NCBI RefSeq assembly: GCF_003590795.1
Contig: NZ_QYUL01000001.1
Location: 947,001-1,011,000, forward strand
Direction of reading: 5' to 3'
Length of the DNA: 64,000 bases
Origin: Azospirillum cavernae
GTDB lineage: Bacteria > Pseudomonadota > Alphaproteobacteria > Azospirillales > Azospirillaceae
Positions 25,233 through 33,184 of this stretch are shown here, piece after piece; within the stretch, counting starts at the first letter, position 1, and every line of letters starts with the position of its first letter. A model generated the notes under the pieces. That model did not search any database, had not been told where the DNA came from, and saw only the letters and a list, made by a program, of their open reading frames with translations. The position numbers were made by a program, and so were the translations under genes.

Positions 25233-26033
25233 TTAATGGGTGGTTTGCGCCTCTTGCGGGCGCCAATGCAGCAGACGTTTTTCGGCCATCGTCACCGCCG
25301 AATCGATGGCGACGACGAAGATGGTCAGCACCAGCATGCCGGAAAACACGCCGACCGTGTCGAACACGCCTTCGGCCTGATGGATGCGGTAGCCAAGACC
25401 GGCGGACGAGCCGAGATACTCCCCGACCACCGCGCCGACCATGGCGAAGCCGACGGCGGTGTGCAGCGAGGAAAACACCCAGGACAGGGCCGACGGCAGA
25501 TAGACATGGCGGAACAGGTGGCGGGAGTTGGCCCCCAGCATGCGGGCGTTGGCCAGCACCACAGGACTGACCTCCTTCACCCCCTGGTAGACGTTGAAGA
25601 AGACGATGAAGAAGACCAGCGTCACCCCCAACGCCACCTTGGACCAGATGCCCAGCCCCAGCCACAGGGCGAAGATCGGGGCCAGCACGACGCGCGGCAG
25701 GGCGTTGACCGCCTTGATGTAGGGGTCGAACACCACCGAGACCAGCGGCGCGCGGGCGAACCAGAAGCCGAAGGCGATGCCCGACACCGTGCCGATGACG
25801 AAGGCCAGCGCCGTTTCCAGCAGCGTGATTCCCAAATGATACCAGATGACGCCGGAAGCGAAGTCCTTGATCGTGCGCTCCAGCACCGCCAGCGGCGTGC
25901 CGAAGAAAAACGGGCTGAGCAGATTGGTGGTCACGGTCAGGACGTGCCACAGCAGGAAGAAGCCGACCAGAACCGCGACCTGCAACAGCAGGATGACGGG
26001 ACGGCTCGGCAGGCGCTTGGCGTGGGATCTCAT
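25233..26033 (-). CDS. ABC transporter permease, NitT/TauT type
   Basis: A 266-residue membrane protein with six predicted helices (first at about residues 14-33). The EAA-type loop that contacts the ATPase is GANSRHLFRHVYLPSALSWV. It lies eight bases after the ATPase stop and 25 before the binding-protein start, so the three genes form one unit. Family members import small anionic or heterocyclic compounds. Confidence 0.93.
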   Translation of the reverse strand: MRSHAKRLPSRPVILLLQVAVLVGFFLLWHVLTVTTNLLSPFFFGTPLAVLERTIKDFASGVIWYHLGITLLETALAFVIGTVSGIAFGFWFARAPLVSVVFDPYIKAVNALPRVVLAPIFALWLGLGIWSKVALGVTLVFFIVFFNVYQGVKEVSPVVLANARMLGANSRHLFRHVYLPSALSWVFSSLHTAVGFAMVGAVVGEYLGSSAGLGYRIHQAEGVFDTVGVFSGMLVLTIFVVAIDSAVTMAEKRLLHWRPQEAQTTH

Positions 26034-26040
26034 GATGTCG

Positions 26041-26865
26041 TCACCGCAGCTTGGTCTGGGCGTAGCCCTTCAGCACTTCGTCGCGCAACTGACCCCAAAT
26101 TTCTTTGTGCAGCGCCAGAAATTGCGGGGTCATGCGGATTTCCGCCACGTCGCGCGGGCGATCCAGGGTGATCTTGTACTCGCCGATCAACCGCGATCCC
26201 GGCCCCGCCGACAGCACCAGCACCCGATCGGACATGGCGATGGCCTCCTCCAGATCATGGGTGATGAAAACCACCGATTTGCGATCCGCCGCCCACAAAT
26301 CGAGCAGCTCGTTTTCCATCATCTGCCGGGTCTGGATGTCGAGCGCCGAAAACGGCTCGTCCATCAAGACGATCTTGGGATCGACGATCAGGGTCTGGGC
26401 CAGCGCCACCCGCTTGCGCATCCCGCCGGACAACTGGTGAGGAAAGCGGTCGCCGAAGCCATCCAACCCGACCCGCGTCAGCCACGGCCCGGCGCGGTCC
26501 AGCGCCTCGCGCTTGGACACGCCGCGAAACTCCAACCCGACGGCGACATTCTCCAGCGCCGACTTCCAGGGCATCAGCGCTTCGGCCTGGAACATGTAAC
26601 CGGCCAGCGGGTTGATTCCCGTCACCGGCTGGCCAAAGCTCAGCGCCCGCCCCTCGCTGGGCCGCAACAGCCCGGCGGCGACGTTCAGCAGCGTGGATTT
26701 TCCGCTGCCGGTCGGGCCGACGATGGAGACGAACTCGCCGTCCGCCACCGTGAAGCTGGCGTTCTGCACGGCGGTGTAGGTGCGCCCGCGCCCGTCGGGC
26801 GATGGAAAAATGCAGGTCACGCCCTCCAAACAGAGAGCGGGCGCCGTCGCGGCGGCCTCGGCCAT
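26041..26865 (-). CDS. ABC transporter ATP-binding protein, NitT/TauT type
   Basis: A 274-residue ATPase: Walker A GPTGSGKST, Q-loop MFQAEALMPW, signature LSGGMRKRVALA, Walker B KIVLMDEPFSALD, and His switch VFITHDLEEAI. The start chosen is ATG 26865 with AAGGACG upstream; the phase is open to ATG 26943, which would give 26 more unconserved residues. It is the first gene of the operon and is divergent from the XRE-cupin gene, with the shared 197-base region carrying an operator-like dyad. Confidence 0.94.
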   Translation of the reverse strand: MAEAAATAPALCLEGVTCIFPSPDGRGRTYTAVQNASFTVADGEFVSIVGPTGSGKSTLLNVAAGLLRPSEGRALSFGQPVTGINPLAGYMFQAEALMPWKSALENVAVGLEFRGVSKREALDRAGPWLTRVGLDGFGDRFPHQLSGGMRKRVALAQTLIVDPKIVLMDEPFSALDIQTRQMMENELLDLWAADRKSVVFITHDLEEAIAMSDRVLVLSAGPGSRLIGEYKITLDRPRDVAEIRMTPQFLALHKEIWGQLRDEVLKGYAQTKLR

Positions 26866-27003
26866 GGGTGGAACGTCCTTCCTTATTGGGGGGCGCGTCA
26901 TGCGGGCCGCCATACTGGCCGATGCGACGCGTCGGGGCAACATGGTCCGTATGGCTCACAATCCGTTCGGACGCCGAACGAAAGGCCAGCCGCTTTGTTT
27001 ATT

Positions 27004-27046
27004 TTTCAACTTATTTTGTAGAGATTATGATTTAATGAACATAATC
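27004..27046 (+). promoter_or_regulatory. Promoter and operator of the XRE-cupin regulator
   Basis: GATTATG (27023-27029) and CATAATC (27040-27046) are a perfect 7-bp inverted repeat with ten bases between. TATGAT within the left arm (27026-27031) can serve as -10, with TTTCAA (27004-27009) 16 bases upstream as -35. Self-binding of the encoded regulator is a reasonable inference since XRE-cupin proteins are often autoregulated. Confidence 0.55.
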
Positions 27047-27062
27047 ATGTTGTAGTCTGGCG

Positions 27063-27671
27063 ATGGCTAATGATTCGGAAAATAGTGTGAAATACGATGG
27101 CGGCGAGGCTCTGGCCGAATCCCTGGCGGCCAATCTGCGCCGCTTCCGCTTGAGCCAAGGCCTGTCGGTCGAACGTCTGGCCGCGCTGTCCGGCGTCGAT
27201 CCGCGCGATCTGACCGCCATCGAACAGGGCGTGACCGTGCCGACCATCGCCTTGCTGTGGAAGGTGACGCACGCGCTGGAGATTCCCTTTTCCAGCCTGT
27301 TCAGCGTCGGGCAATCGGCGCGCACCACCGTGCTGCGCCGGGCCGAGTCGAAGATTTTGACCTCGCAGGATGGCCGTTTCACCTCGCGCGCGCTGTTTCC
27401 GTTTGAGGGCGAACGGCATGTCGAGTTTTACGAACTCCGCCTTGCCCCCGGCGCCGTGGAGTTGGCCGAGGCGCACGCCGACGGAACCAGCGAAAACATC
27501 ACCGTGGCCCATGGGTCGGTCGAAATCGTCACCGGCGACGGGCCGCACCGTCTGGAAAGCGGCGATTCCATCCTGTTCGAGGCCGACTCGCCGCACGCCT
27601 ACCGCAACAACGGCGACAGCGAAGCGGTGCTGTATTTGGTGATGAATTACGCCGAACCGTTGATGGCCTGA
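27063..27671 (+). CDS. XRE-family regulator with C-terminal cupin domain
   Basis: A 202-residue regulator. The helix-turn-helix covers residues about 20-75 (LRRFRLSQGLSVERLAALSGV...IEQGVTVPTIALLWKV), and the C-terminal half is a cupin barrel (ENITVAHGSVEIVTGDGPHRLESGDSILF, SPHAYRN) that probably binds a small effector. Such regulators often control an adjacent transporter or catabolic operon; here the divergent ABC transporter is the likely target, with the GATTATG dyad between them. Effector unknown. Confidence 0.9.
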   Translation: MANDSENSVKYDGGEALAESLAANLRRFRLSQGLSVERLAALSGVDPRDLTAIEQGVTVPTIALLWKVTHALEIPFSSLFSVGQSARTTVLRRAESKILTSQDGRFTSRALFPFEGERHVEFYELRLAPGAVELAEAHADGTSENITVAHGSVEIVTGDGPHRLESGDSILFEADSPHAYRNNGDSEAVLYLVMNYAEPLMA

Positions 27672-27692
27672 TCTTGCCGCGCGTCAGCCACG

Positions 27693-27722
27693 TTGCGGCT
27701 GTTTGTCATACCGGGGTAGACT
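27693..27722 (+). promoter_or_regulatory. Putative promoter of the binding-protein/phosphatase operon
   Basis: TTGCGG (27693-27698) and TAGACT (27717-27722) are 18 bases apart, ending 38 bases upstream of the next ATG. The match is moderate. Confidence 0.4.
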
Positions 27723-27760
27723 AAACCGAGGTGACGACAACCCAAGGCGAGAGGGGCAGC

Positions 27761-28549
27761 ATGACGGGCCGACCAACCCGCCCGACGGCGCTTTCCACCG
27801 CTTGGTTGTTGTTTCTTCTGATGATCGTCGGGATCACCGGCGGATCGTCGGCGTTCGCGGCCACCACCATCAAGGTCGGCGCCTACGAGTTTCCACCCTA
27901 TGTGTCGGACACCGGGCCGGGCGTGACCCAGTCCTTCCTGGATCTGCTGAACGCCAACCAGGATGAGTTTCGCTTCGAGCCGGTCGCGACCTCCCCCCAG
28001 CGCCGTTACGAGGATCTGGAGCAGGGCCGTTTCGACGCCATCGCTTTTGAAAGCCTCGCCTGGGGGTGGGAGAAACGCCCCGTGGACGCCACCCGCGTCT
28101 TCCTGCGCGACGCCGAGGTTTTCGTCGCCAAGGCGGGACCGGGCGTCGACCAATCCTTTTTCAACGCGCTGGACGGAAAAACGATTCTCGGGCGGCTTGG
28201 CTATCATTACGCCTTCGCCGATTTCAACGCCGATCCGAAATATCTGGAGAGCCAGCACCGCATGCGGGTGACGGTCACGCATGAGGGGAATGTGCGCAAT
28301 GTGGTGGCCGGTCGGGCCGCGCTGGCCATCGTCACCCGCTCCTTCCTCAACCGCTTCCTGAAATCGGACCCGGAGTTGGCGCGCAAGCTTCTGGTGTCGG
28401 AACGCACCGACCAGATTTACGAGCACACCATTCTGGTCCGACGCGGCGCGCCCGTTTCGACGGCGTGGCTGAACGGGTTGTTGGATCGGTTGGACGCCGC
28501 CGGAAAGCTGGACGCCCTTTGGAACGACAGCGGGATCGCCACACGATGA
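27761..28549 (+). CDS. Periplasmic solute-binding protein (family 3/PhnD-like), sensor partner
   Basis: A 262-residue secreted protein; ATG 27761 has GAGAGGGG just upstream (GTG 27731 is an in-frame alternative). The signal peptide ends near AFA-ATT. TIKVGAYEFPPYV is the typical start of the family 3 binding fold, and DLEQGRFDAIAFE is the first-lobe crossover. No transporter genes are adjacent. Instead the stop overlaps the start of a membrane HAMP-phosphatase gene by ATGA, so the protein probably delivers ligand information to that phosphatase rather than to a permease. Ligand unknown. Confidence 0.85.
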   Translation: MTGRPTRPTALSTAWLLFLLMIVGITGGSSAFAATTIKVGAYEFPPYVSDTGPGVTQSFLDLLNANQDEFRFEPVATSPQRRYEDLEQGRFDAIAFESLAWGWEKRPVDATRVFLRDAEVFVAKAGPGVDQSFFNALDGKTILGRLGYHYAFADFNADPKYLESQHRMRVTVTHEGNVRNVVAGRAALAIVTRSFLNRFLKSDPELARKLLVSERTDQIYEHTILVRRGAPVSTAWLNGLLDRLDAAGKLDALWNDSGIATR

Positions 28550-30093
28550 AGCGCCACAAACCCCGCGCCCCCATCTGGCGGGGCGGTTCCCTGTTGGCGC
28601 GCGTCAGCGCCACCATGCTGGTCGCCACAATCGCCATCGGGCTGGTCGCCGTCGCCCTGTCGGCCCGCATCGTTGGCGGGCAGCGCCATCAGGATTTGCT
28701 GCGTCGGGCCGAACTGGTGGCCGCCACCCAGGCCGACGCGCTGAGCGGCCCGGTGTGGGAGTTGGACGAGCGCGCCGTTCAGGGAACCATCAACGCGCTG
28801 CTGGAGCGCGACGCCGCCATCCGCGCCATCGCCGTGTTCGAGGCGAATCGCCCCGCTCCGCTGGCCCGCGCCGCGTCGTCCGCGCCGCTTGGCGACCCGG
28901 CGGACCAGTTGCGGATCGAACGCCCGATCCATCTCAACAGCCGTGACGGGCGAACCGAAACCGTCGGTCGGCTGGAGATCGTCTATTCAACCGCCGAGGT
29001 GTGGCGGGCCACGCTGGACGCCCTGTTCCCGGTGGTCGGCCTGCTGCTGCTGTCGCTGCTGGCCGCCATCGGGTTGCTGGGCGTCACGCTGAACCGAATC
29101 ATCCTGCGTCCCTTGCGCCGTTTGACCCAATTGGCCCGCGCCATGGCGCGCGGCGACTATGGCGCCCGCATCGACAGCGCGCGTGGCGATGAAATCGGGG
29201 TGCTGGCCGACAGCTTCAACCGCATGGCGGAAACCGTTCAGGAGCACACCCAAACCCTGGAAACCCGCGTTCAAGAGCGGACGGAGGCGCTGGCGGCCAC
29301 CAACCGCGCCATCATGGACAGCATCAACTACGCGCAGTTGATCCAATCCTCGATCCTGCCGACCCCGGACAGCCTGGACGCCGGGTTGAGCGAGCACGCG
29401 ATCCTGTGGCGCCCGCGCGACGTGGTCAGCGGCGATTTTTATCTGTGCCGACAGACCACCAACGGTTTCGTCATCGCGGTGGCCGATTGCACCGGCCACG
29501 GCGTTCCTGGCGCCTTCATGACGATGACCGCCAGCGCCATGCTGAACAACGCCATCGACCAGTTCGGGCCAGAGGATCCTGCGGCGATCCTGGCCGCCGT
29601 GGACGCCAAGGTCCGAACCACCCTGAACCAGGATGGCGAAGCCCGCACGCTGGCCCAACGCTTCGACAATGGCCTGGACCTCGCCATCTGCCATGTGGTT
29701 CCCGATGAAAACCGCCTGACCTTCGCCAGCGCCCGCATCCCCCTGCTGATCGTCACCGCCGAGGGCGTCGCCGAATTGCGCGGGGATCGCGAAAGCCTGG
29801 GCTACCGACGCCTCTCCGACACGCAATCCGCCCGCTTCACCAACCACAGCATCCCCTTGCGATCCGGTCAGAGTTTTTTCCTGGCGACCGATGGCTTGAC
29901 CGATCAAAACGGTGGCGATCTTGGTCGACGATTTGGCAAACAACGCCTGCGCGACGAGTTGATCCACAGCCAGGGCAAGCCGCTGGACCTTGTGAAAGCG
30001 ATGCTGGAACACACCCTCGACAGCTTCCAAAACGGGCGAGGACAGCGCGACGACATCACGCTGTTCGGATTCCGCGTACGGTTGCCGGATTGA
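28546..30093 (+). CDS. HAMP-domain SpoIIE/PP2C-type phosphatase, SiaA-like
   Basis: A 515-residue inner-membrane protein: helix at about residues 18-40, a periplasmic domain of roughly 115 residues, second helix at about 162-185 (LLLLSLLAAIGLLGVTL), HAMP (ILRPLRRLTQLARAMARGDYGARID), a coiled coil, then a PP2C-like SpoIIE domain with metal-binding Asp residues in RDVVSGDFYLC, VADCTGHGVPGAFMTM and FFLATDGLTDQ. This matches SiaA, which dephosphorylates SiaC. SiaB- and SiaC-like genes lie 2 kb away. Start ATG 28546 is coupled to the upstream binding protein. Confidence 0.88.
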   Translation: MKRHKPRAPIWRGGSLLARVSATMLVATIAIGLVAVALSARIVGGQRHQDLLRRAELVAATQADALSGPVWELDERAVQGTINALLERDAAIRAIAVFEANRPAPLARAASSAPLGDPADQLRIERPIHLNSRDGRTETVGRLEIVYSTAEVWRATLDALFPVVGLLLLSLLAAIGLLGVTLNRIILRPLRRLTQLARAMARGDYGARIDSARGDEIGVLADSFNRMAETVQEHTQTLETRVQERTEALAATNRAIMDSINYAQLIQSSILPTPDSLDAGLSEHAILWRPRDVVSGDFYLCRQTTNGFVIAVADCTGHGVPGAFMTMTASAMLNNAIDQFGPEDPAAILAAVDAKVRTTLNQDGEARTLAQRFDNGLDLAICHVVPDENRLTFASARIPLLIVTAEGVAELRGDRESLGYRRLSDTQSARFTNHSIPLRSGQSFFLATDGLTDQNGGDLGRRFGKQRLRDELIHSQGKPLDLVKAMLEHTLDSFQNGRGQRDDITLFGFRVRLPD

Positions 30094-30214
30094 GACGCAG
30101 CGGCGGCTCCCGTTCCATCAACACCCAGAAGCGGCGCTTTCGTGCTGACCTGTGTTACAAAAATATTAGCAGATATGACATCTTGTGTCGGCGCACTTGC
30201 GCAATTCACATGTT

Positions 30215-30242
30215 TTGATGCAACAACATTCTAGAGTATGCT
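30215..30242 (+). promoter_or_regulatory. Putative promoter of OmpR-type regulator
   Basis: TTGATG (30215-30220) and TATGCT (30237-30242) are 16 bases apart in an AT-rich stretch, 34 bases before the start codon. Confidence 0.5.
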
Positions 30243-30275
30243 CCATCCGGTCCGGTGGAAGAAGGAAATGAGAGT

Positions 30276-31034
30276 ATGGCGGCGCCAACGATCATCGTGG
30301 TCGAAGATGAAAACTCCTTACGATCCGACATGGTCGAGTATCTTGGAAACTGCGGATTTGACGCGGTTGGCGCGCGGAGCGGCGCCGAACTCGATGGGCT
30401 TTTGAGCCAACGGACGGCGTCCGTCATCATTCTTGACGTCAACCTGCCAGACGAGGATGGATTCAAGATCGCCGCACGGCTGCGCGACGGGCATGGTGTC
30501 GGCATCATCATGGTGACGGCGCGCGGCACGACGGTTGACCGCGTGGTCGGGCTGGAAATCGGCGCCGACGCCTATCTGGTCAAGCCGGTTGAACTGCGGG
30601 AGTTGGAAGCCCAGGTTAAGTCCCTGTTGCGCCGACTGAGCGAACACAACGCCGAACAACCCCAGCCTCCCTGTGGGCCTGCCGCGCCGTCTGACAGCGC
30701 CGGGGAGCTGAGCGAAGAGGCGCGTTGGACGCTAGACCCGACCGAATGGGCGTTGACCAGCCCCACCGGAATCCGCATTGGCCTGACCAGCATGGAAATG
30801 AAGCTGACCAGCCTGTTGGCTGGACAGGCGCGCAAACCGGCAACCCGCGATCAAATTTCCCAGGCGCTCTACAATCGACGCTGGAATCCCGAAGACCGAT
30901 CCATCGACACTGTGGTCGGTCGCCTGCGCCACAAGGTGGAGGCGACCATTGGCGGCGCCGCGCCGCTGAAGTCGGTTCATGGTGTCGGCTATGTTTTTTC
31001 GGCCCCTGTGCGCATTCTGGGCGGAGCGGCCTAA
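30276..31034 (+). CDS. OmpR/PhoB-type response regulator
   Basis: A 252-residue DNA-binding regulator: receiver domain 1-120 with acidic EDE at 10-12, phosphoacceptor Asp54 in VIILDVNLPDEDG, and Lys in LVKPVEL. A Pro/Ala-rich linker leads to the winged helix (LTSMEMKLTSLLAG...RSIDTVVGRLRHKVEA...VHGVGYVFSAP). ATG 30276 has GAAGGAAA upstream. It is convergent with the histidine kinase at 31054 (19 bases), a plausible cognate pair. Confidence 0.93.
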   Translation: MAAPTIIVVEDENSLRSDMVEYLGNCGFDAVGARSGAELDGLLSQRTASVIILDVNLPDEDGFKIAARLRDGHGVGIIMVTARGTTVDRVVGLEIGADAYLVKPVELRELEAQVKSLLRRLSEHNAEQPQPPCGPAAPSDSAGELSEEARWTLDPTEWALTSPTGIRIGLTSMEMKLTSLLAGQARKPATRDQISQALYNRRWNPEDRSIDTVVGRLRHKVEATIGGAAPLKSVHGVGYVFSAPVRILGGAA

Positions 31035-31053
31035 AGCGAGGCCCGCTTCGGCG

Positions 31054-32079
31054 TCAGTCCCGCTCCGGCGTCTGCCGTGGAAACAGCAGGACAAAGCGGG
31101 TTCCTTGATCGACGGCACTCTCCACCGTGATGCTGCCCTTCAGGGCGCCAATCACCAGATTGTGGACGATGTGCAGCCCCAGCCCGCTGCCGCCATGCCC
31201 CCGGCGGGTGGTGAAGAAGGGTTCAAACACCCGCGCTCGATTTTCCTCCACCATGCCCTGACCATTGTCGGAAAAGCGCAGACGGACCCAATCAGAATCG
31301 GGTTGTTCAACCTCGATCGCCATCAAGCCAACCCGCCCGTTCGGGAAGGCGTGGGTCAGCGCGTTCATCACCAGATTCGCCAAAATCTGCGACAGAACCC
31401 CGGGATAGCCGTCCAGTTCCAGATCGGGCGGGCAGAGCACCGACACGGTGTGCCCAAGCGGGCGCAATTTGGGCTGTAGGCTGACCAGCGTTTCCTGAAT
31501 GTAGGTGCCCAGATTGAACCGACGACGCTCCGCGCTGGCTCGATCCACCGCAACTTGCTTGAAGCCGGCGATAAGCTGGGCCGCCCGTTGGCAATTCGCC
31601 AGAATGAGATCGGTGGTGTCCCCGGCGGTCGCCAGATAGCGGGAAAAATCACCACGGCTGACCGCCCCCTCATCCGACAGGCGCTTCAATCGCGCGGTCG
31701 CGTCGGCCAGATGCGAGGCGCAGGACACGGCGATGCCGACCGGCGTGTTGATCTCATGAGCGACCCCGGCCACCAGCGCGCCCAGCGAGGCCAGCTTCTC
31801 GGCCTGAATGATGGCCTCTTGCGCTTCGCGCAAATGCTCAAGCGCGGTTTCCGCCTCAAGCCGACGGCGTTCCAATTCCTGATTGGCGGTTCCAAGCTGG
31901 GCCTGAAGCCGGTCACTGACGCGGACCAAACGACGCTGCTCGCGCGTGCTGCGCTGAAAGGCGTCCACCAGCGCCTCAAAATCACTCACGCAGTCGGGCG
32001 CGACGACCGCCAAAGCCTCCCCCAGCGCGCGGGCCTTCTCAATGGCCTGTTCTTCGGCTGCGAAGAGATTGAATTTCAT
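31054..32079 (-). CDS. Cytoplasmic sensor histidine kinase linked to SiaC
   Basis: A 341-residue kinase without transmembrane segments. Residues about 30-95 are coiled coil (RVSDRLQAQLGTANQELERRR). The H-box is SLGALVAGVAHEINTPVGI; the ATPase domain has N-box NLVMNALTHAF, G1 DNGQGM, F-box and G2 GGSGLGLHIVHN. It lacks a PAS or other sensor domain. Its ATG overlaps the SiaC-like gene stop by ATGA, so it is translated with SiaC; input through SiaC binding is inference. The convergent OmpR-type regulator may be its output. Confidence 0.9.
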   Translation of the reverse strand: MKFNLFAAEEQAIEKARALGEALAVVAPDCVSDFEALVDAFQRSTREQRRLVRVSDRLQAQLGTANQELERRRLEAETALEHLREAQEAIIQAEKLASLGALVAGVAHEINTPVGIAVSCASHLADATARLKRLSDEGAVSRGDFSRYLATAGDTTDLILANCQRAAQLIAGFKQVAVDRASAERRRFNLGTYIQETLVSLQPKLRPLGHTVSVLCPPDLELDGYPGVLSQILANLVMNALTHAFPNGRVGLMAIEVEQPDSDWVRLRFSDNGQGMVEENRARVFEPFFTTRRGHGGSGLGLHIVHNLVIGALKGSITVESAVDQGTRFVLLFPRQTPERD

Positions 32080-32474
32080 CCGATGGCGCCACTGGGAACG
32101 TCACGCAGAGAAAAAGCGACGTAGCGCAAATCTTCGGAGAAATCCTCACCCAACTCACGCATTGATTCATCGTTCTCTTCGTAACACCAGGACACGGAGA
32201 CCGGACGGCCAAGCTTCGCCACCGCTTCCAGCATCTGAAAGATGTTCATCAACACTTTGGCGCTGGAGCTGTTGAAATAGAGAAGCTCCATGTCAAAGCG
32301 GATGGGGCGATCATCGGGTTCGGCCAGATACGCGCGCAGCGCGGTGAAGATTGGACCAAAGAAGGTGGCCACATCATCGGGATAGGATTCGCCGTGCAAC
32401 CGTAAATGCCCGGCGGCGAAATCAAAGGCCACGCCCGGCGTGCGCCCGGTGGCGGGAATGTTGAGAGAGTCCAT
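32076..32474 (-). CDS. siaC: SiaC-family regulatory phosphoprotein (DUF1987)
   Basis: A 132-residue STAS-like protein. MDSLNIPATGRTPGVAFDF and LRLHGESYPDDVATFFGPI are hallmarks of SiaC/DUF1987. The phosphorylation-site loop is ELLYFNSSSAKVLMNI, where Ser69-Ser71 align with the Thr phosphorylated in Pseudomonas SiaC. In that system SiaB phosphorylates and SiaA dephosphorylates SiaC, and unmodified SiaC activates the cyclase SiaD. Here no GGDEF gene is present and siaC is coupled to a histidine kinase. ATG 32474 was chosen to match the family N-terminus. Confidence 0.9.
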   Translation of the reverse strand: MDSLNIPATGRTPGVAFDFAAGHLRLHGESYPDDVATFFGPIFTALRAYLAEPDDRPIRFDMELLYFNSSSAKVLMNIFQMLEAVAKLGRPVSVSWCYEENDESMRELGEDFSEDLRYVAFSLRDVPSGAIG

Positions 32475-32503
32475 CGCTGTTCGCCTGTGTCCCGCTGCGG
32501 CCG

Positions 32504-33055
32504 TCAGATACGGACCTTGAGGCAAAAAAAACTCCGCTCCGCGTCCATCACATCAAAATCATAGTCGATGGGTTCGCTGGCGCGTCGCGCAATATCAATC
32601 AAGCCGATGGTCGCCCCCCGGCTGCCATCCTCCGGTTCTTCGCGCAGTTGCTCCCGGTAATAGGTCTTGATCCCCTCGCGATCCAGACTGCGCAGATGGT
32701 CCAAGCGCTCACGCAGACGCGGAACATCGGCGTTATGAACCGTGTTGCCGCAAACGATGAAGACCTTGTTCTGCTCCATGCCAATCGTCACCATCCCGGC
32801 GCTCAGTTCAATCGCACGCGTGGTGGCGCCCGTAACCTTTTCCGCCGAATAGCGGATGATGTTCTGCATTTGCTCGACAAAAACAGCAAACACCCGCCGC
32901 ACCGTTGGCGCGTCGGCCTCCTCCAACGTCATCTTTTCCCGCAGGGCCTCCCCCAAAGAATAGAGAATACCCTCGGATAAATACCCGCTGAACGAGAACA
33001 CAATTCCTTTTTCATCAAGGTCGCGTTTGATCGCTGCGTATTGCTGAGCAAGCAT
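32504..33055 (-). CDS. siaB: SiaB-family protein kinase
   Basis: A 183-residue GHKL-type small kinase. IVFSFSGYLSEGILYSLGEALR and RRVFAVFVEQMQNIIRYSAE (the helix carrying the N-box-like Asn) match SiaB-family kinases; GATIGLIDIARRASEPIDYDF is near the C-terminus. By family it phosphorylates SiaC on Ser/Thr. It precedes siaC by 29 bases on the minus strand, giving the order siaB-siaC-histidine kinase. Confidence 0.88.
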   Translation of the reverse strand: MLAQQYAAIKRDLDEKGIVFSFSGYLSEGILYSLGEALREKMTLEEADAPTVRRVFAVFVEQMQNIIRYSAEKVTGATTRAIELSAGMVTIGMEQNKVFIVCGNTVHNADVPRLRERLDHLRSLDREGIKTYYREQLREEPEDGSRGATIGLIDIARRASEPIDYDFDVMDAERSFFCLKVRI

Positions 33056-33184
33056 GGGGCAACGCTTTCTGGAGCGAATCAGAGGCCGAAGACGTCAATA
33101 TCCGCTCAACGTCATCGCATAGCCTGCAAAATATGTCATTGTCCTTCAAAAAGGGCCATACGATTCATACGACTTCGTTTCAAC

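Noticed and set aside
26866..27062. Possible thiamine (TPP) riboswitch before the NMT1-type ABC operon
   Set aside because: None of the conserved TPP-riboswitch core segments could be found on the minus strand.
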